In this document: piece by piece, positions 10,361 to 22,144 of the stretch
Numbering within the stretch: the stretch's first letter is position 1
Layout of the letters: each line of letters begins with the position of its first letter
Source of the DNA: Tillandsia leiboldiana
Lineage: Eukaryota; Streptophyta; Magnoliopsida; Poales; Bromeliaceae
Direction of reading: 5' to 3'
DNA: 64,000 bases
Assembly: GCA_029204045.2 (NCBI GenBank)
Contig: JAQNDB010000293.1
Location: 36,198 to 100,197 of the forward strand
The notes under the pieces: model-generated
What the model saw: the letters and a program-made list of their open reading frames with translations, nothing else
What the model was told of the DNA's origin: nothing
The model's database searches: none
Position numbers and translations under genes: made by a program

Positions 10361-11113
10361 TCACAGTCCTATACCCAATACTACCTCGAAATCCCGGAGC
10401 TGACCAAGGGCCAAAAGATCAACAGGCAAAACCCAGTGCCCTAACTGCACTGGGCAGGACCAACAACACTCATATACGTGCAACACGTGATCAGGTATCT
10501 GAACCTCACGAGCACAAATTAAGGGTCCTATCTCTAGCCCATACAACAATGCAAATGCCCTACTAAAGAAAGAAAGGGGATGCTCCGGCATCAAATAGAG
10601 CTCTAGTGCGGGTAAAGGAGATCAGGAAAATACCTGCCACCACGTGGCCAGCAGCCCCCGAATCCTCGACCTGTGCGGTATAAACTTCCCCGCTCGGGGG
10701 TGGTCGCCTGTCGGTCTGCCGCGAAGAAGTGGCCCTAACCATCTGGCCATAACCTGTCGAAGCTCTGCCTGTCTAGAAGGGCGGAGAAGGGGCCGAAGCT
10801 GTCGATGCTACTGCTGATCCCGCTCCAGGACAAGACCATGATCTGTACCCTGCCTGCCCACATCGGTAGCACCTGCCCTGCCGCTGATCACACTGTGGGG
10901 GGTGCATGGGGTCCGCCGCAAATCACACAACTATCAGTGCGCCTCTGCTGCTGCTGCTGCTGCGTTCCAGGGGGTCGAGAGCCCCCAGATCTCTGCCTCC
11001 TCTGCATCTCGCGGCCTCGAGGCTGGAATCGTGGTGGTCTAGGTGGCCTCGGCCTGCTCGACTGGCCCAACTCAGATGGCGCCGGGCATTTCCCTCCTGA
11101 ACTAGACCCAGGC
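10361..11113 (-). pseudogene. E-family gag C-terminus and retropepsin remnant, unit 1
   Basis: Read on the minus strand from 11113. An Arg/Pro/Gln-rich linker leads to a first zinc knuckle (CVICGGPH, ~10915-10940), where a C6 run puts the frame out. A second knuckle, CYRCGQAG, follows in another frame. Next comes a gypsy-type aspartic protease with LFDAGAS (DAGA active-site form) and the downstream VVLGI block, where the usual Asp-Trp is replaced by Gly-Leu. The order gag-knuckles-protease is that of Ty3/gypsy. The frame is broken several times, so this is non-functional. Pol is absent downstream. Confidence 0.8.
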
Positions 11114-11882
11114 TGTCACGCCCCGAGTGTAAACCAGAACTCGGGCTCGTCTACAGATCCGCCGTGCACACGGAATTTTCCGCATACACGAAGCGCCGGT
11201 AACCTGCTCAAATAAAACAGATACAAAATAGAGCAATAAACAGAGCTGAACTGAAAAATACTACATCTCAGACTGAACTGGAAGTAAAAATACAAAATGA
11301 CTGTAGAATAAAGTACAAGTTTCTCTCCCAGCTCACCACAAAAATACAACCAGCTGGCTAAAGCCAGGCCCCAAAAGTAAAAGTACAACCGTCTGAGATA
11401 GGATACATAAGAGGTACCAGTCTAGCTACTCACTGTCGGGCCCACTGTCTAGCTACTCAGCCGTCCTCTCTCCTCGACCCGCCGCTGTATGTCCAGCAGC
11501 ACCCGCAGAAGGCTCTGCAAAACAAAGGAGAAGAAAAGAAAAAGAAGAATGGGGGTGAGAACTACTAGTAAACAAGTAGCCTCCCCTAGTGGGTAAAACC
11601 TCAAACTCTGACACACCCACTAGGTCTACCAGAGGCAAAAAGGAAAGAAGAGTGGTAAGAAATGAAACCGCTGCAAAAGGAAAATCTACCACTACTATGC
11701 CTCTAAAATACAGTCCTAGACTGGGATAACCGTATGCAACAATAACCAATCGTCCTAGATGAACCCGATCTGTACCGCCCTCATCATCGGGCAAATAAGC
11801 CGCGCCGATGTGATAGCAAAACTGTCCATAACTGTCTGGCCCCGGCCTCCGGAGGGGATCTCGAGGGGAGCGACCCACACGA

Positions 11883-11952
11883 GGAAAGCATCACCGGGCA
11901 ATAACCGCGCCGGTGTGATAAAAGCATCACCGGGCAATAACCGCGCCGGTGT
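11883..11952. repeat. 35-bp direct repeat within the solo LTR
   Basis: Two perfect copies of a ~35-bp unit (core GCATCACCGGGCAATAACC). A diverged third copy lies just upstream at 11778-11815. The same repeat appears at 22913-22983 in the duplicated copy. Confidence 0.85.
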
Positions 11953-13703
11953 GATAAAAGCAGGATTGGATCACAACTATAAAGCCCCAGTGGAACACAA
12001 CCCTCCACTAAAAGAAAACTGATTCCCAATCAGATGCAAAAGTAACCATCCGATCAATCGCCCAATATCCGCGATTGCCGCAATACCCCACAATCACAAC
12101 CATGTCCCACATCCGACATCTGGTCAACCGCCTACTATCCGCGGTTGCCACAAAACCCTCTAATCCATAATCATGCCCTATCACCGATGTCCTATAACCG
12201 ACATCCGGTCAACCGCCCAATATCCGCGGTCGCCGCCAAAACCCATAATACATAATCCATGCCCCAGCTACACTATCCCAACCCCTGCTCAAACCCGAGC
12301 AGCAAATACCACCTGACTAACGAAAGGAGAAAAGAAACAAGCAAGGTTTCTCCTAAGTCAAGTTCCAGCATGAAAGTGTAGCGATAAAAGATGGCCTACC
12401 TAGATGTCCAAACAAGCATGCAGATGTCCTCATGAAAGATAAAGAAAGTGCGACAAATAATGGCCCCACATGTGTATCAATTAAAAGCTCCGTATAGATA
12501 TAACCATCATGCTAAAACATTATCCAACCACACATGTTTAAAATCCACAACTTTCCCTCACCCAAATCATCCACCTATGCATGTCCCAAAAGATCTTCAA
12601 GTGGTACCCTCCCACAAGACATTTCATTTTATCCCGGCATAAAAGTAAATTCCACATGCAAGGTTAGGTGCCAAACTATACCCATACAAACATGTATAAC
12701 CCCCAACCACTATCAGAGTTCCACAATAGTAATTTTCATATGATAGGCTCACAATCATTACTTTAAGCATGCATGTCCATAATTGATCATTCAATAAATC
12801 AATTGGAGGATCTCTCCAATATTCCTAGGGGTATGTCAGAAAAATGAGGAGTATAACAACCACCCACCTCGATCGCTAATTCCAAGTCCAAAAAGTGCTC
12901 CAGGCCAAAAAGCTAAACCGCCGCGATCACTGAACAAGAATTACCCCAAAACATACAATTAAACTCAACACATGCTGTCCCAAAGCTAACAGTCCAAAGA
13001 TGCCCTGTTTTTACCTGCGAGGAGTGCCCGGAAAAATCCAAGAAAAATACTCTCACGATCCTCGCGACGAACCCGTCGAAACGAGTACCTGCACGCTCAA
13101 ATCCGAGTTTCCCACACTGAGAAATAAATCCGACAAGGGGACCACCCCAAAATAATCTGCTCTCAAAAACTGTAGCACTAATTCCTGTAACCAGAGATTT
13201 CTCACCTTCGAAAAATATTCAGAAAATTCCAAGAAAAATTGGGGATATTCCTCGTGATGTGTAGATGCAAAACGCCTTCTGAATCGCTCCAATCCGATGC
13301 CTGTGCGCGAAGATACCATCAAAATACTGCAGCACTGTCCAAAACTCCGCCCCAGAAAATAAGGTCACAAGATGATCCGAAAAACCCATGAAAAGCTCGG
13401 AATAGGAAAAAACCAGTAAACATGTGAAACGTAGCCCTACCTGTCGTGAAGACGATGGCGCAAGAATCACAGAAAAAGGTGCTCGGGGTAAGCCGGGGGA
13501 GTCCTCGCACCAAAACGCGACGAAGAAGACCACAAACGAACGAGCATCGCGCCGCGCCGTAAAAATAGAAACCTTGGGATGCGTGCCGCAGAAAAATCCT
13601 GGAATCTGCAGATGGATCCGGCTCTGGGAGATGAAGAAATCTCGTGAAGGTGGCACTGTGAAAGGAGGAACAGGGAAAGAGTTCTTCACTGCAGAACTCG
13701 GCC

Positions 13704-13711
13704 TATTTATA
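13704..13711 (-). promoter_or_regulatory. TATA box of the solo LTR
   Basis: TATAAATA on the minus strand, within GGCCTATAAATAGGCC. It lies about 1 kb inside the LTR from its 5' end and downstream of the G-box modules, a plausible U3/R border. The duplicated copy has it at 24732-24739. Confidence 0.6.
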
Positions 13712-14703
13712 GGCCAGGAAAAACAATTGGAGAAATGACCAATGGGTCCCAACTTTCGGGCGCTCCCGGTTTTCGGGCTGCTACAGTGTTGGGCACGGCC
13801 CAACACTGTGCGCGCCAAAAATCGCCACGGGCCTCCACGTCGCCCTCGAACAGGCAACAGCCTTCCCCGCCGCACGCGTAGCGCCGCGTGGCCCGCCTGG
13901 TCAACGCGGGTGGGTGGCGCCCGCGAATCACAGGGCGCCACCTGGCCCGCACTAACACCCCCCGACCAACCCTGGCGCGCCGCCTGGCGCACCCTGCCGC
14001 GCACTGTTCCGAGGCACCCCGCGCTCCGTGGTCCCTGCCTGCGTGAGCCCGCCAACCAGAAACCGCCACGTGTCCCGCCGGTCCATGCACCGCGCCCGCC
14101 TGCTCCGTGGTCCAAGTCCACTGCACCGACCAATCCCAAGAAGCCACGTGTCCAACCCCCTGGTGCACGACGGCCCGTGGACCGCGCGCCTGCCCGCGCA
14201 CCCGCGCGCCTGCCCGCGCGCTGCCCGCTCCCACGCGCTGCCCGCGGCCGCTCTGCCGCCTGCCCGAGCCCGTCCACCGTGCTCCGCCGCTGCCCGCCGC
14301 CGCCGCAGCTGCCCGCCGCCGGCCGGAGTTACTGTTCCAGCATGAACAGTAACCGGTTGACCAAAACATCAAGTAGGTAGTCCATTTTGATCGTTTTCCG
14401 CGCGCTGAATCCGAATTTGCTGTCCGATTTGCCAAATTCTAACTCCAAAATTTGCCGAAGGCACCCGGAAAGGTGTTCTTTTGCCCAAACTTCGCGCTGA
14501 GCCCAATTTTAATATCCACTTTGCGCGAAACCACTTCCGAAGATCCGACGGAGTCCACTGATCACCCACGTGATCCAATTAAGCCCGAAGTCCGCCACTT
14601 GTGTCCATTTGGTGCACAAACACCTCCAACGCACCCCGTAGGCCTCCAGAAGCCACCCAACGTACTGCAACAGCTCTGCGGAGATCCAGGTCATCACACA
14701 GGC

Positions 14704-14906
14704 GTCCTCTGTTCAAGCAACCCCAACATACGCTCCATGATTTCCTCCTGGCGCTTGGCCGCCTCCTCCTGGCGCCGCAAAGCCTCTGACATCTGTGCTA
14801 CCTGGGCCCGTAGCTCCTGAATCTCGCCCTGCCCTGCCTCCTGGCGCTCGGGCTCCTCATCTAACACGGAGTGCTCCCTCGTCCGCGCACGACGTTTCGG
14901 AGGCAT
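14704..14906 (-). pseudogene. E-family gag N-terminus, unit 1
   Basis: The frame begins MPPKRRARTRE on the minus strand at 14906. It continues into a Glu/Gln-rich heptad segment typical of the N-terminal coiled coil of gypsy gag, then meets the solo LTR at 14703. In the uninterrupted copy (61060-61266) this segment is followed directly by the linker that precedes the zinc knuckles. The capsid (retrotransposon gag) domain was therefore already missing before the solo LTR arrived. Confidence 0.75.
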
Positions 14907-15189
14907 CGCAAGCAACTCCCCTACAACAAAGCAAAAGATGTCAGAGAGCAAAAATCTCTCGACCCAACAAACGAAAGTCTAAAACACGTCATCCATTCTA
15001 AAGCATTATGTTGTTTGCAGCCAACATAACCACTTAGAGAATAAACATGTAAAATTACTCACCCCAATCCCCTGAGGGAGTTACAGACTCAATCAAGACT
15101 CTCGATACACCCATAACTCTCACAACAGTCCTCCTACTGTTCAACCAATAGCCTAGGGTCTCAAAGTCCTCAACGACCTATATTCCTAG

Positions 15190-15201
15190 GCTCTGATACC
15201 A
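15190..15201 (-). promoter_or_regulatory. primer binding site, E unit 1
   Basis: The minus strand reads TGGTATCAGAGC, complementary to the initiator Met-tRNA 3' end. It lies seven bases inside the LTR end at 15209, which fixes the element's orientation as minus. Confidence 0.9.
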
Positions 15202-15208
15202 CCTAATC

Positions 15209-17332
15209 TGTCACGCCCAGTGGTCGAAACTGCGACCCGGGCTCGCCAACAGATCCGCCGTCTGTGCGGGAACTGCCGCACAGACGAAGCGTCTAACCTG
15301 CAAGAAAAGATCTATAACTAAACAAGTATCAGAGCTGAAAAGAAGAGCTGAACTACTAAATCACTAAGATAAAAGTCCAAGTACACCAGTCCCACTATCT
15401 CTCGAATAAAACATAAGTACAAAACGACTAACAGGTACAAAGTGGAACGAAAAGTACAGGTGACTCTATCCCTGCCTCCACAGACTCGGGTAGGAACTAG
15501 TCGGCCACGCCCTTACCCTGATCTGAAGGCTCCGAACGAGCCGAGCCCGGAATGGTCGCCTCAGGAACACCTGTCATCACAGCGGGTGTGAGATCTACTG
15601 CAACAGGCAGATCTCAGTGGGTACCGACGCCAAAACCCACGGTATGCCCACTAAGTCTGCTAGAGACAAAAACAGATAGATAGATAGATAGATAGAATAT
15701 GAATGCTGGAAATGAATCTACCACTACATGTCTCGATGCAATGCAGGGAAAGTTCTCAATTTCTCTCACGGGAGGCCTGGAAATTCTGAACGACTGCCAC
15801 CTACAACCCTATCAAACAAGAACAGGCTGTAGGCATAGCCGCCCATAGTTTCCGCCCCCGCACTGAAAATGCTGAAACTCTCGCATGACACTAGAAAGTC
15901 ATCTCAATTTCATTCAAGTAACCACCTGGTAACTCGGCCAAGGCATGTACCCACCTGGTAACTCGGCCAGGGCATGTAGCCATCTGGTAACTCGGCCAGT
16001 GGTATGTATCATCTGATAACTCGGCCAGTGATATGTATCCATCTGGTAACTCAACCAGTGATATGTATCCATCTGGTAACTCGGCCAGTGGTATATATCA
16101 ACCTGGTAACTCGGCCAGTGATTTGTATCCCCCTGGTAACTCGGCCAGTGATATGTATTCACCTGGTAACTCGGCCAGTGATATTTATCCACCTGGTAAC
16201 TCGGCCAATGATTTGTATCCCCCTGGTAACTCGGCCAGTGATATTTATCCATCTGGTAACTCGGCCAGTGATATGTATCCGTCTGGTAACTCGACCAGTG
16301 ATATTTATCCATCTGGTAACTCGGCCAGTGATATTATCCACCTGGTAACTCGGCCAGTGATATTTATCCATCTGGTAACTCGGCCAGTGATATTTATCCA
16401 CCTGGTAACTCGGCCAGTGATATTTATCTATCTGGTAACTCGGCCAGTGATATTTATCCACCTGGTAACTCGGCCAGTGATATTTATCTATCTGGTAACT
16501 CGGCCAGTGATATGTATTCACCTGCTGAAACATACGTTCAGGACCAGTTCTTGCATAAAAGAGTTCTCTCGGTTTATAAAAACGGCCCGGGAGCAATAAC
16601 AGTGCCCACTAACCGAAGGGTGCACCAAAACAAGCCCGGGTTCTTCCAAACCTATCACGACTGTCTGACAGTCACCAGATAAAGCAATAATGGCAAAGGG
16701 TCACAATACCTTTGCATACTGAAGCATTATGAGCATTCTGTGATTTGGGAGGAAAACCAACCCACCTGGAATGCTTTCCGCAGGCAATCGCTGAAGTCGG
16801 TGCAGCGCTGGAGCCTGAAATTGGCGAAACGTCAAAAATCGTGCCACAAATCACGGAAAAATCCACGGAAGATCCAATAAATTCTCTCGAGTCACACAAA
16901 AATTCCGGCGCACTCTGGCTCACTCTACAGCCAACCGCAAACACTAACAGCACTCTTAAAAATCTAAGATTCCACACACATAAGTCCAGCACAATGTCTG
17001 CTCTCCAAATAAATGCTTACAAATAATCCATAGTGTACTTCCATAGCACACTCCAACTCTCAAAATACAATCTTCACATCACCAATACAAGGCACGTTCT
17101 CTCTCACATTTAAAAAGAACTGCAGCACCCTCTCAATTTCCACACACTCACTTAACCATCAAACTCCAAACACACACACACTACACCCAGGTACCATTTG
17201 CACCCACGCACACAAGAGCTTCTCAACCAAAAAATAAAAACTCCATTTGTACACACCCACAAGTCCACACAAAAAAATCTACCTACTAATAATTAGATGC
17301 CCACATAAACACCATATTAACTAATTCACCCA
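15209..17332 (-). repeat. E-family LTR, copy left of the assembly gap
   Basis: Nearly identical to 26236-28359, with a constant offset of 11027 bases and a few mostly one-base indels. It contains the GATA tract (15674-15696) and the 30-bp minisatellite (about 15925-16521). The LTR is interrupted at 17333 by the same Sirevirus LTR, at the same base, as at 28360. It most likely represents the same physical LTR as 26236 onward, listed twice because two contigs were not merged. Confidence 0.8.
15925..16521. repeat. 30-bp minisatellite, gap-left LTR copy
   Basis: About 20 copies of the same 30-bp unit as in LTR A. One base is missing near 16333 compared with 26950-27548, which shifts the open frames. 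Confidence 0.92.
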
Positions 17333-18472
17333 TGTTGGGTTATGTATAATTGGATCTAAATAGGGGAAAAAAACACCTAGAGGGGGTGTGAATGGGTGTA
17401 AACAATAAACACTCAAAATCTTTGCGTTATAAAACCCAATGCGGAAAACAAAAATAACACGCAGAGATTTTTACGTGGAAAACTCCAAACCGGAGTAAAA
17501 AAACCACGGGAACGATAACACGGTGAAATCCACTAGGATTAAACACGTACAAGGTGATATACCGTACTCACAGACGACTCAACCTTTTCCATACGCTCCT
17601 AGCTGATCTTCTCCGCTCGCTCCACGACGCTTCTCGAATCCACGATTTGCGTCCAACGCCGAACTCCACGGCGTCCCAACGTCGAGTCCACGACGTCCGA
17701 CCGAATCCACGGTCTTCAACCTGTAGCACGCTTCGAATCCACGAACGTACCTCGCTCCGAATCCACGAGAGCGGTTGCACCTTGAATCCACAAGGCCACG
17801 CGAGTCCACGCGCCGATTTGGGATAAATCTTTGTTTTGGGTGGTGATGATCCGCCGAATACTTAGATTAGAAATAGATCGAAAATACCATCTAAGTATTC
17901 ATTGATTTGATTCTACTCAAAATGTGAGTATGAAACCTAGAATCAAATCAATCAATATAGATGAAGGAAACATAGGATACTATCCATTGATTTCCTTTCT
18001 TCTCTATATGTGGATCTTAGGCGTATATAAGATGACGGCTTTTTGGATTAGCGGCTTCTTTTTGGATTAGCCCTAGAAAAGAATCATAGGGTATATCTAT
18101 AGGTTAGAAACCCTTGGAAGAAGATAAGAATCAAAAACTTCTTTTCTGGAATTTTACATGACGATGATCCGGATCGGAGTTCGGCGATCGGATTGCAGTA
18201 GCGAGAAAATAGTTTCCAGAAAAACCAAGGTTCGGGATCCGGATCGAAGTGCCTGATCCGGATCGTTCATACAGTTCACCAAACATCAACGTTCGGGATC
18301 CGGATATTTGAAAAGCCTGATCCGGATCGTTAAAAATAAAATGGTAAACCCAGTGATCGGATCCGGATCAACGGAGCTACGATCGGGATTGAACTGGTGT
18401 ATGACAGAACAACCTTCGGGATCGGATTGAAGAGTCTGACAGATCCGGGAAACATGTCCCATGTCCAGTTGT
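17333..18472 (-). mobile_element. Sirevirus LTR, truncated by the gap
   Basis: Begins TGTTGGGTTATG after ATTCACCCA, exactly as at 28360. It matches 28360-29499 and then runs into Ns. The last 150 bases show more indels and substitutions than the rest, as expected at a contig end with thin read support. Confidence 0.85.
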
Positions 18473-18572
18473 NNNNNNNNNNNNNNNNNNNNNNNNNNNN
18501 NNNNNNNNNNNNNNNNNNNNNNNNNNNNNNNNNNNNNNNNNNNNNNNNNNNNNNNNNNNNNNNNNNNNNNNN
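18473..18572. other. assembly gap (100 N)
   Basis: Exactly 100 N, a conventional placeholder for a gap of unknown size. The flanking sequences are repeats of each other's surroundings (see findings). Confidence 1.
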
Positions 18573-19830
18573 GCTTGGGCCTGCCGCGCGGCCGCTTGGG
18601 CTAGCCGCGTGCCCAACGGGTCTGCCGCGCGTCTGCATGCGCGCGCCCGCATGGGCGCGCCTGCATGGGCGCGCCCGCACGCGCGCGCCCGCATGGGCGC
18701 ACCCGCACGCCCAATGGGCCTGCCGCGCGCGTCCCTAGTGCGGCGCCCGCGCGCCGGCAGCGCAACGCGCGTGCTGCAAGCGCCCTGCTGCGCCCGCGGC
18801 TCCGCTTGGAGCTCCTCCAATGGACAACATGGACAAGAACTAAACAAGAACACCCCAAAGCCAACCTAAAACAACCTAAAAACCCAAGTCAACTCCAAAA
18901 CCCAAAGTGAGCAACTCAAACTCCAAAGAAAAACTGCACATACCTCTCTCTCAAATCTGTCGCGTGCCGGTCATCATGCGCTCTTCGCTCGGCTTCCGAC
19001 CATAGGTCCACCATCACATCCCCCACACAAACCCTCTCATTTCCTATTTTTTCCTCTTCTCTTTCCCTCTTCTTCCTCTCTTTCTTCTACATCAAGCTTT
19101 CCTCTGTTCAAACATTTTTCCTCTGTTTCAACTTGAAGAAGGTGTGATGACATGCGAAAGTTAATTAAGAGGGGGCTTAATTAAAGGGTGCGTGGTGGTT
19201 GGCTGTAATAAATGCACCCCACAAAAGAATAAAAAAAATCCAAATACACCATAATTCCATTTCTCTCTCACTTCTCTAATTTCTTTCTATAATCCATTAC
19301 AGGCAAGAATTAAGCAACTAATTAAAATTAATTAATTAATTCATTTTTCTTTTAGCCAACTTCAAGTCACTTTTTTGCCTTCGGAGTCTCCGCACCGGCC
19401 CGAAACCTCCCGAACTCCGCTGTAATATGAAAAATACACATGTCCCAAGCTTTTTCCTCCTCAAAAGCTCAACCGTGGAGTCGGTGTGCTAAATCAAAAA
19501 CCGGCTCCAAAACTGCCCGTTCCAAACCAATTTTTTGCCCTCGGGTCCTTCGCGTCAGTCCGAAACCTCCCGAACCCGCTGTAAACATAAAATACAGCTG
19601 TTCCAAGCGTTTCCCAATTTTTCTGCACACCACGGTGGAGTCGGTGCTTCCCAAATGGTCCTCTTTCGCGTACAAAGCCCGGAAATATCCGAATCAAGCT
19701 GGGGCTTCCGCGTAGATCCAAATCAACCCGAACTCATCTGTAAACAACCATGGGACACATCCAAGGCAAATTCTCCCCCTCGCGCCATCTTGCGAGGTCA
19801 GTGCGCTAACCGAAACTCCGGTACTCTACA
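18573..19830 (-). repeat. E-family LTR, 5' part, right of the gap (duplicate of LTR A)
   Basis: Matches 7533-8798 with scattered one-base losses, mostly within the first 1.3 kb after the gap. It includes the GC-rich repeats (18573-18800) and ends at the same polypurine tract junction (ACTCTACA / CTCTCCCCCC at 19830). Confidence 0.8.
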
Positions 19831-21389
19831 CTCTCCCCCCTTAAAAAGGTTTCGTCTCGAAACCCAACTAAATCCGTAACTCAGGAGGGCGACTTAATCA
19901 AATAGGGATAGGGGATCCCTAACTCATCATCAGGCTCTCAAGTGGCCGATCTCACTCAACAAAGCTCCCCAGGTCCTTGTCCAAAAATATAATTCGACTG
20001 CAAAATTCCTATGTGTCACAAGCTAAGTTGCATCGGTCGCTCAAAATAGCTCAATTCCTCGTTCAATTCCAAGGAAGTGAAATCCAAAACACGCTAGGAT
20101 CAGAAATATTTCATTCAGCCGGATAATTCTCGCGGACCCATCTCCCGCAAAACTTTGATCTACACATCCAAACCCTAAGCCCAAAATGGCAACCTCTCCG
20201 TTGCTCCATAGCAACAAAAGCTCAAAGTTCCATAATGCACTCTTACATCCCTTTACAGGAAAAGAAAATCAACATCAGGGACATAACCCAAATTTCCAAA
20301 GTGGCACCCACAGATCGATCATCTCATTTACAAAGTTGCCCTACTCGCCTAAACAAGGCGTCCATAACCAAAATGTCCTTGCCGGGATAACACTGTGATA
20401 TCAATCATACGTCTTGTAACACTCTCCGCTGACGTTTCCTCAAAACAAACTCTTCCTGAGTATCCCAGTACTTCAGGTTCACGGGTCCTAGAATATTCAC
20501 TTATCTTCCAATCGCTGCAACATCAACATTGACGCTGGCGTCAACCTCAGCTTTAACTCTTCAAAGCTACACTGGCACTACTTACTCCAAAAACTTCGGA
20601 CCTCTGCCAGAAACGTGGGTTAGGCTCAACCCGTAGGGTATCACTCTTCGTTGGGTGCTGTGTCCCCTTTTTGCAGCTGAAATCATATGGCCTAATCCAC
20701 AGAACCTTTCGAAGTAAAAGCATGCTCTCCAAACATGAATGTAAACGTCTTCTCTCTCAGAAGTGGCAGCACTCTCTCTCCAAGAGCTCCTCAGGCTCTA
20801 AGACGCCTCGCAAAAAAAAAAAAAATCCGAACATCCACGACGGGTACGACCACCTACCCGTCCAAGCATAGCCTGAAAAAGCACAGTTCATAAAGTCGGT
20901 AAGGCATTAATTAATCCACCTGACCCCGCTAACTACTTATACAGCCTATACTGGCTCCAAAACATTATCCAGGCATAGCCTTCGGCTGCATGGTTTCCTA
21001 ATGCTATCAATCACTCGAAGGCATCTGCCCCAAGCACAATCCGAATCTGTCCGAGTTCGAACCATCCAAAAACTCTCACCGTTGTGTACCCACAACGTGG
21101 CATCACTGCCGTGCACCCACAGCATGGCATCGCCACCGTGTATCAACGGTGTGGCATCACTACCGTGTATCAACGGTGTGGCATCACCACCGTGTATCAA
21201 CGGTGTGGCATCACCACGTGTATCTACGGTGTGGCATCACCACCGTGTATCAACGGTGTGGCATCACCACCGTGTATCAACGGTGTGGCATCACCACCGT
21301 GTATCAACGGTGTGGCATCACCACCGTGTATCAACGGTGTGGCATCCACCAACGGTGTGGCATCACTCAAGCATCAATGTCTCAGATCC
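19831..21389 (-). repeat. E internal region, duplicate of 8799-10360
   Basis: Non-coding. It is colinear with internal region 1 and contains the 27-bp hairpin minisatellite at about 21090-21372. Confidence 0.75.
21090..21372. repeat. 27-bp hairpin minisatellite (duplicate)
   Basis: Same unit and copy order as at 10061-10345. Two units have lost one base each (near 21217 and 21347), so the reading frames differ although the array is the same. Confidence 0.9.
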
Positions 21390-22144
21390 TCACAGTCCTA
21401 TACCCACTACTACCTCGAAATCCCGGAGCTGACCAAGGGCCAAAAGATCAACAGGCAAAACCCAGTGCCCTAACTGCACTGGGCAGGACCAACAACACTC
21501 ATATACGTGCAACACGTGATCAGGTATCTGAACCTCACGAGCACAAATTAAGGGTCCTATCTCTAGCCCATACAACAATGCAAATGCCCTACTAAAGAAA
21601 GAAAGGGGATGCTCCGGCATCAAATAGAGCTCTAGTGCGGGTAAAGGAGATCAGGAAAATACCTGCCACCACGTGGCCAGCAGCCCCCGAATCCTCGACC
21701 TGTGCGGTATAAACTTCCCCGCTCGGGGGGTGGTCGCCTGTCGGTCTGCCGCGAAGAAGTGGCCCTAACCATCTGGCCAAAACCTGTCGAAGCTCTGCCT
21801 GTCTAGAAGGGCGGAGAAGGGGCCGAAGCTGTCGATGCTACTGCTGATCCCGCTCCAGGACAAGACCATGATCTGTACCCTGCCTGCCCACATCGGTAGC
21901 ACCTGCCCTGCCGCTGATCACACTGTGGGGGGTGCATGGGGTCCGCCGCAAATCACACAACTATCAGTGCGCCTCTGCTGCTGCTGCTGCTGCGTTCCAG
22001 GGGGTCGAGAGCCCCCAGATCTCTGCCTCCTCTGCATCTCGCGGCCATCGAGGCTGGAATCGTGGTGGTCTAGGTGGCCTCGGCCTGCTCGACTGGCCCA
22101 ACTCAGATGGCGCCGGGCATTTCCCTCCTGAACTAGACCCAGGC
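21390..22144 (-). pseudogene. E-family gag C-terminus and protease (duplicate)
   Basis: Same decayed zinc-knuckle and protease region as 10361-11113. Here the frame ahead of the protease is open and shows the stretch up to ALFDAGAS on the minus strand (21780-21592). Confidence 0.75.

Larger units (their letters stand above)
11114..14698 (-). mobile_element. long solo LTR nested in E internal region 1
   Basis: A 3585-bp insertion with TGTGATGACC...GGGGCGTGACA ends on the minus strand. It is flanked by the 5-bp duplication CAGGC (11109-11113 and 14699-14703). The corresponding region of unit 2 (61069-61073) has one CAGGC and no insert, which confirms both borders. The two ends do not repeat each other and there is no primer binding site, so it is a solo LTR and not a whole element. 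A TATA box (TATAAATA, minus strand, 13704-13711) lies downstream of three CACGTG-CCAAT modules (14067, 14145, 14567). Motifs shared with the LTR at 1-4045 show the two are related. Confidence 0.85.

Noticed and set aside
9973..10566. 197-codon frame with RVSTVWHHH repeats
   Set aside because: Artefact of the 27-bp hairpin minisatellite. The true coding sense of the region is the opposite strand (protease remnant).
13219..14435. 352- and 242-codon frames on the minus strand of the solo LTR
   Set aside because: GC-rich U3 of an LTR with TATA and G-box motifs. The translations are low-complexity and lack any recognisable domain.
15209..18472. An independent third E unit with its own Sirevirus insertion
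   Set aside because: The insertion junction is at the identical base and the sequence matches 26236-29499 at a constant offset up to the gap. An unmerged contig overlap explains it better.
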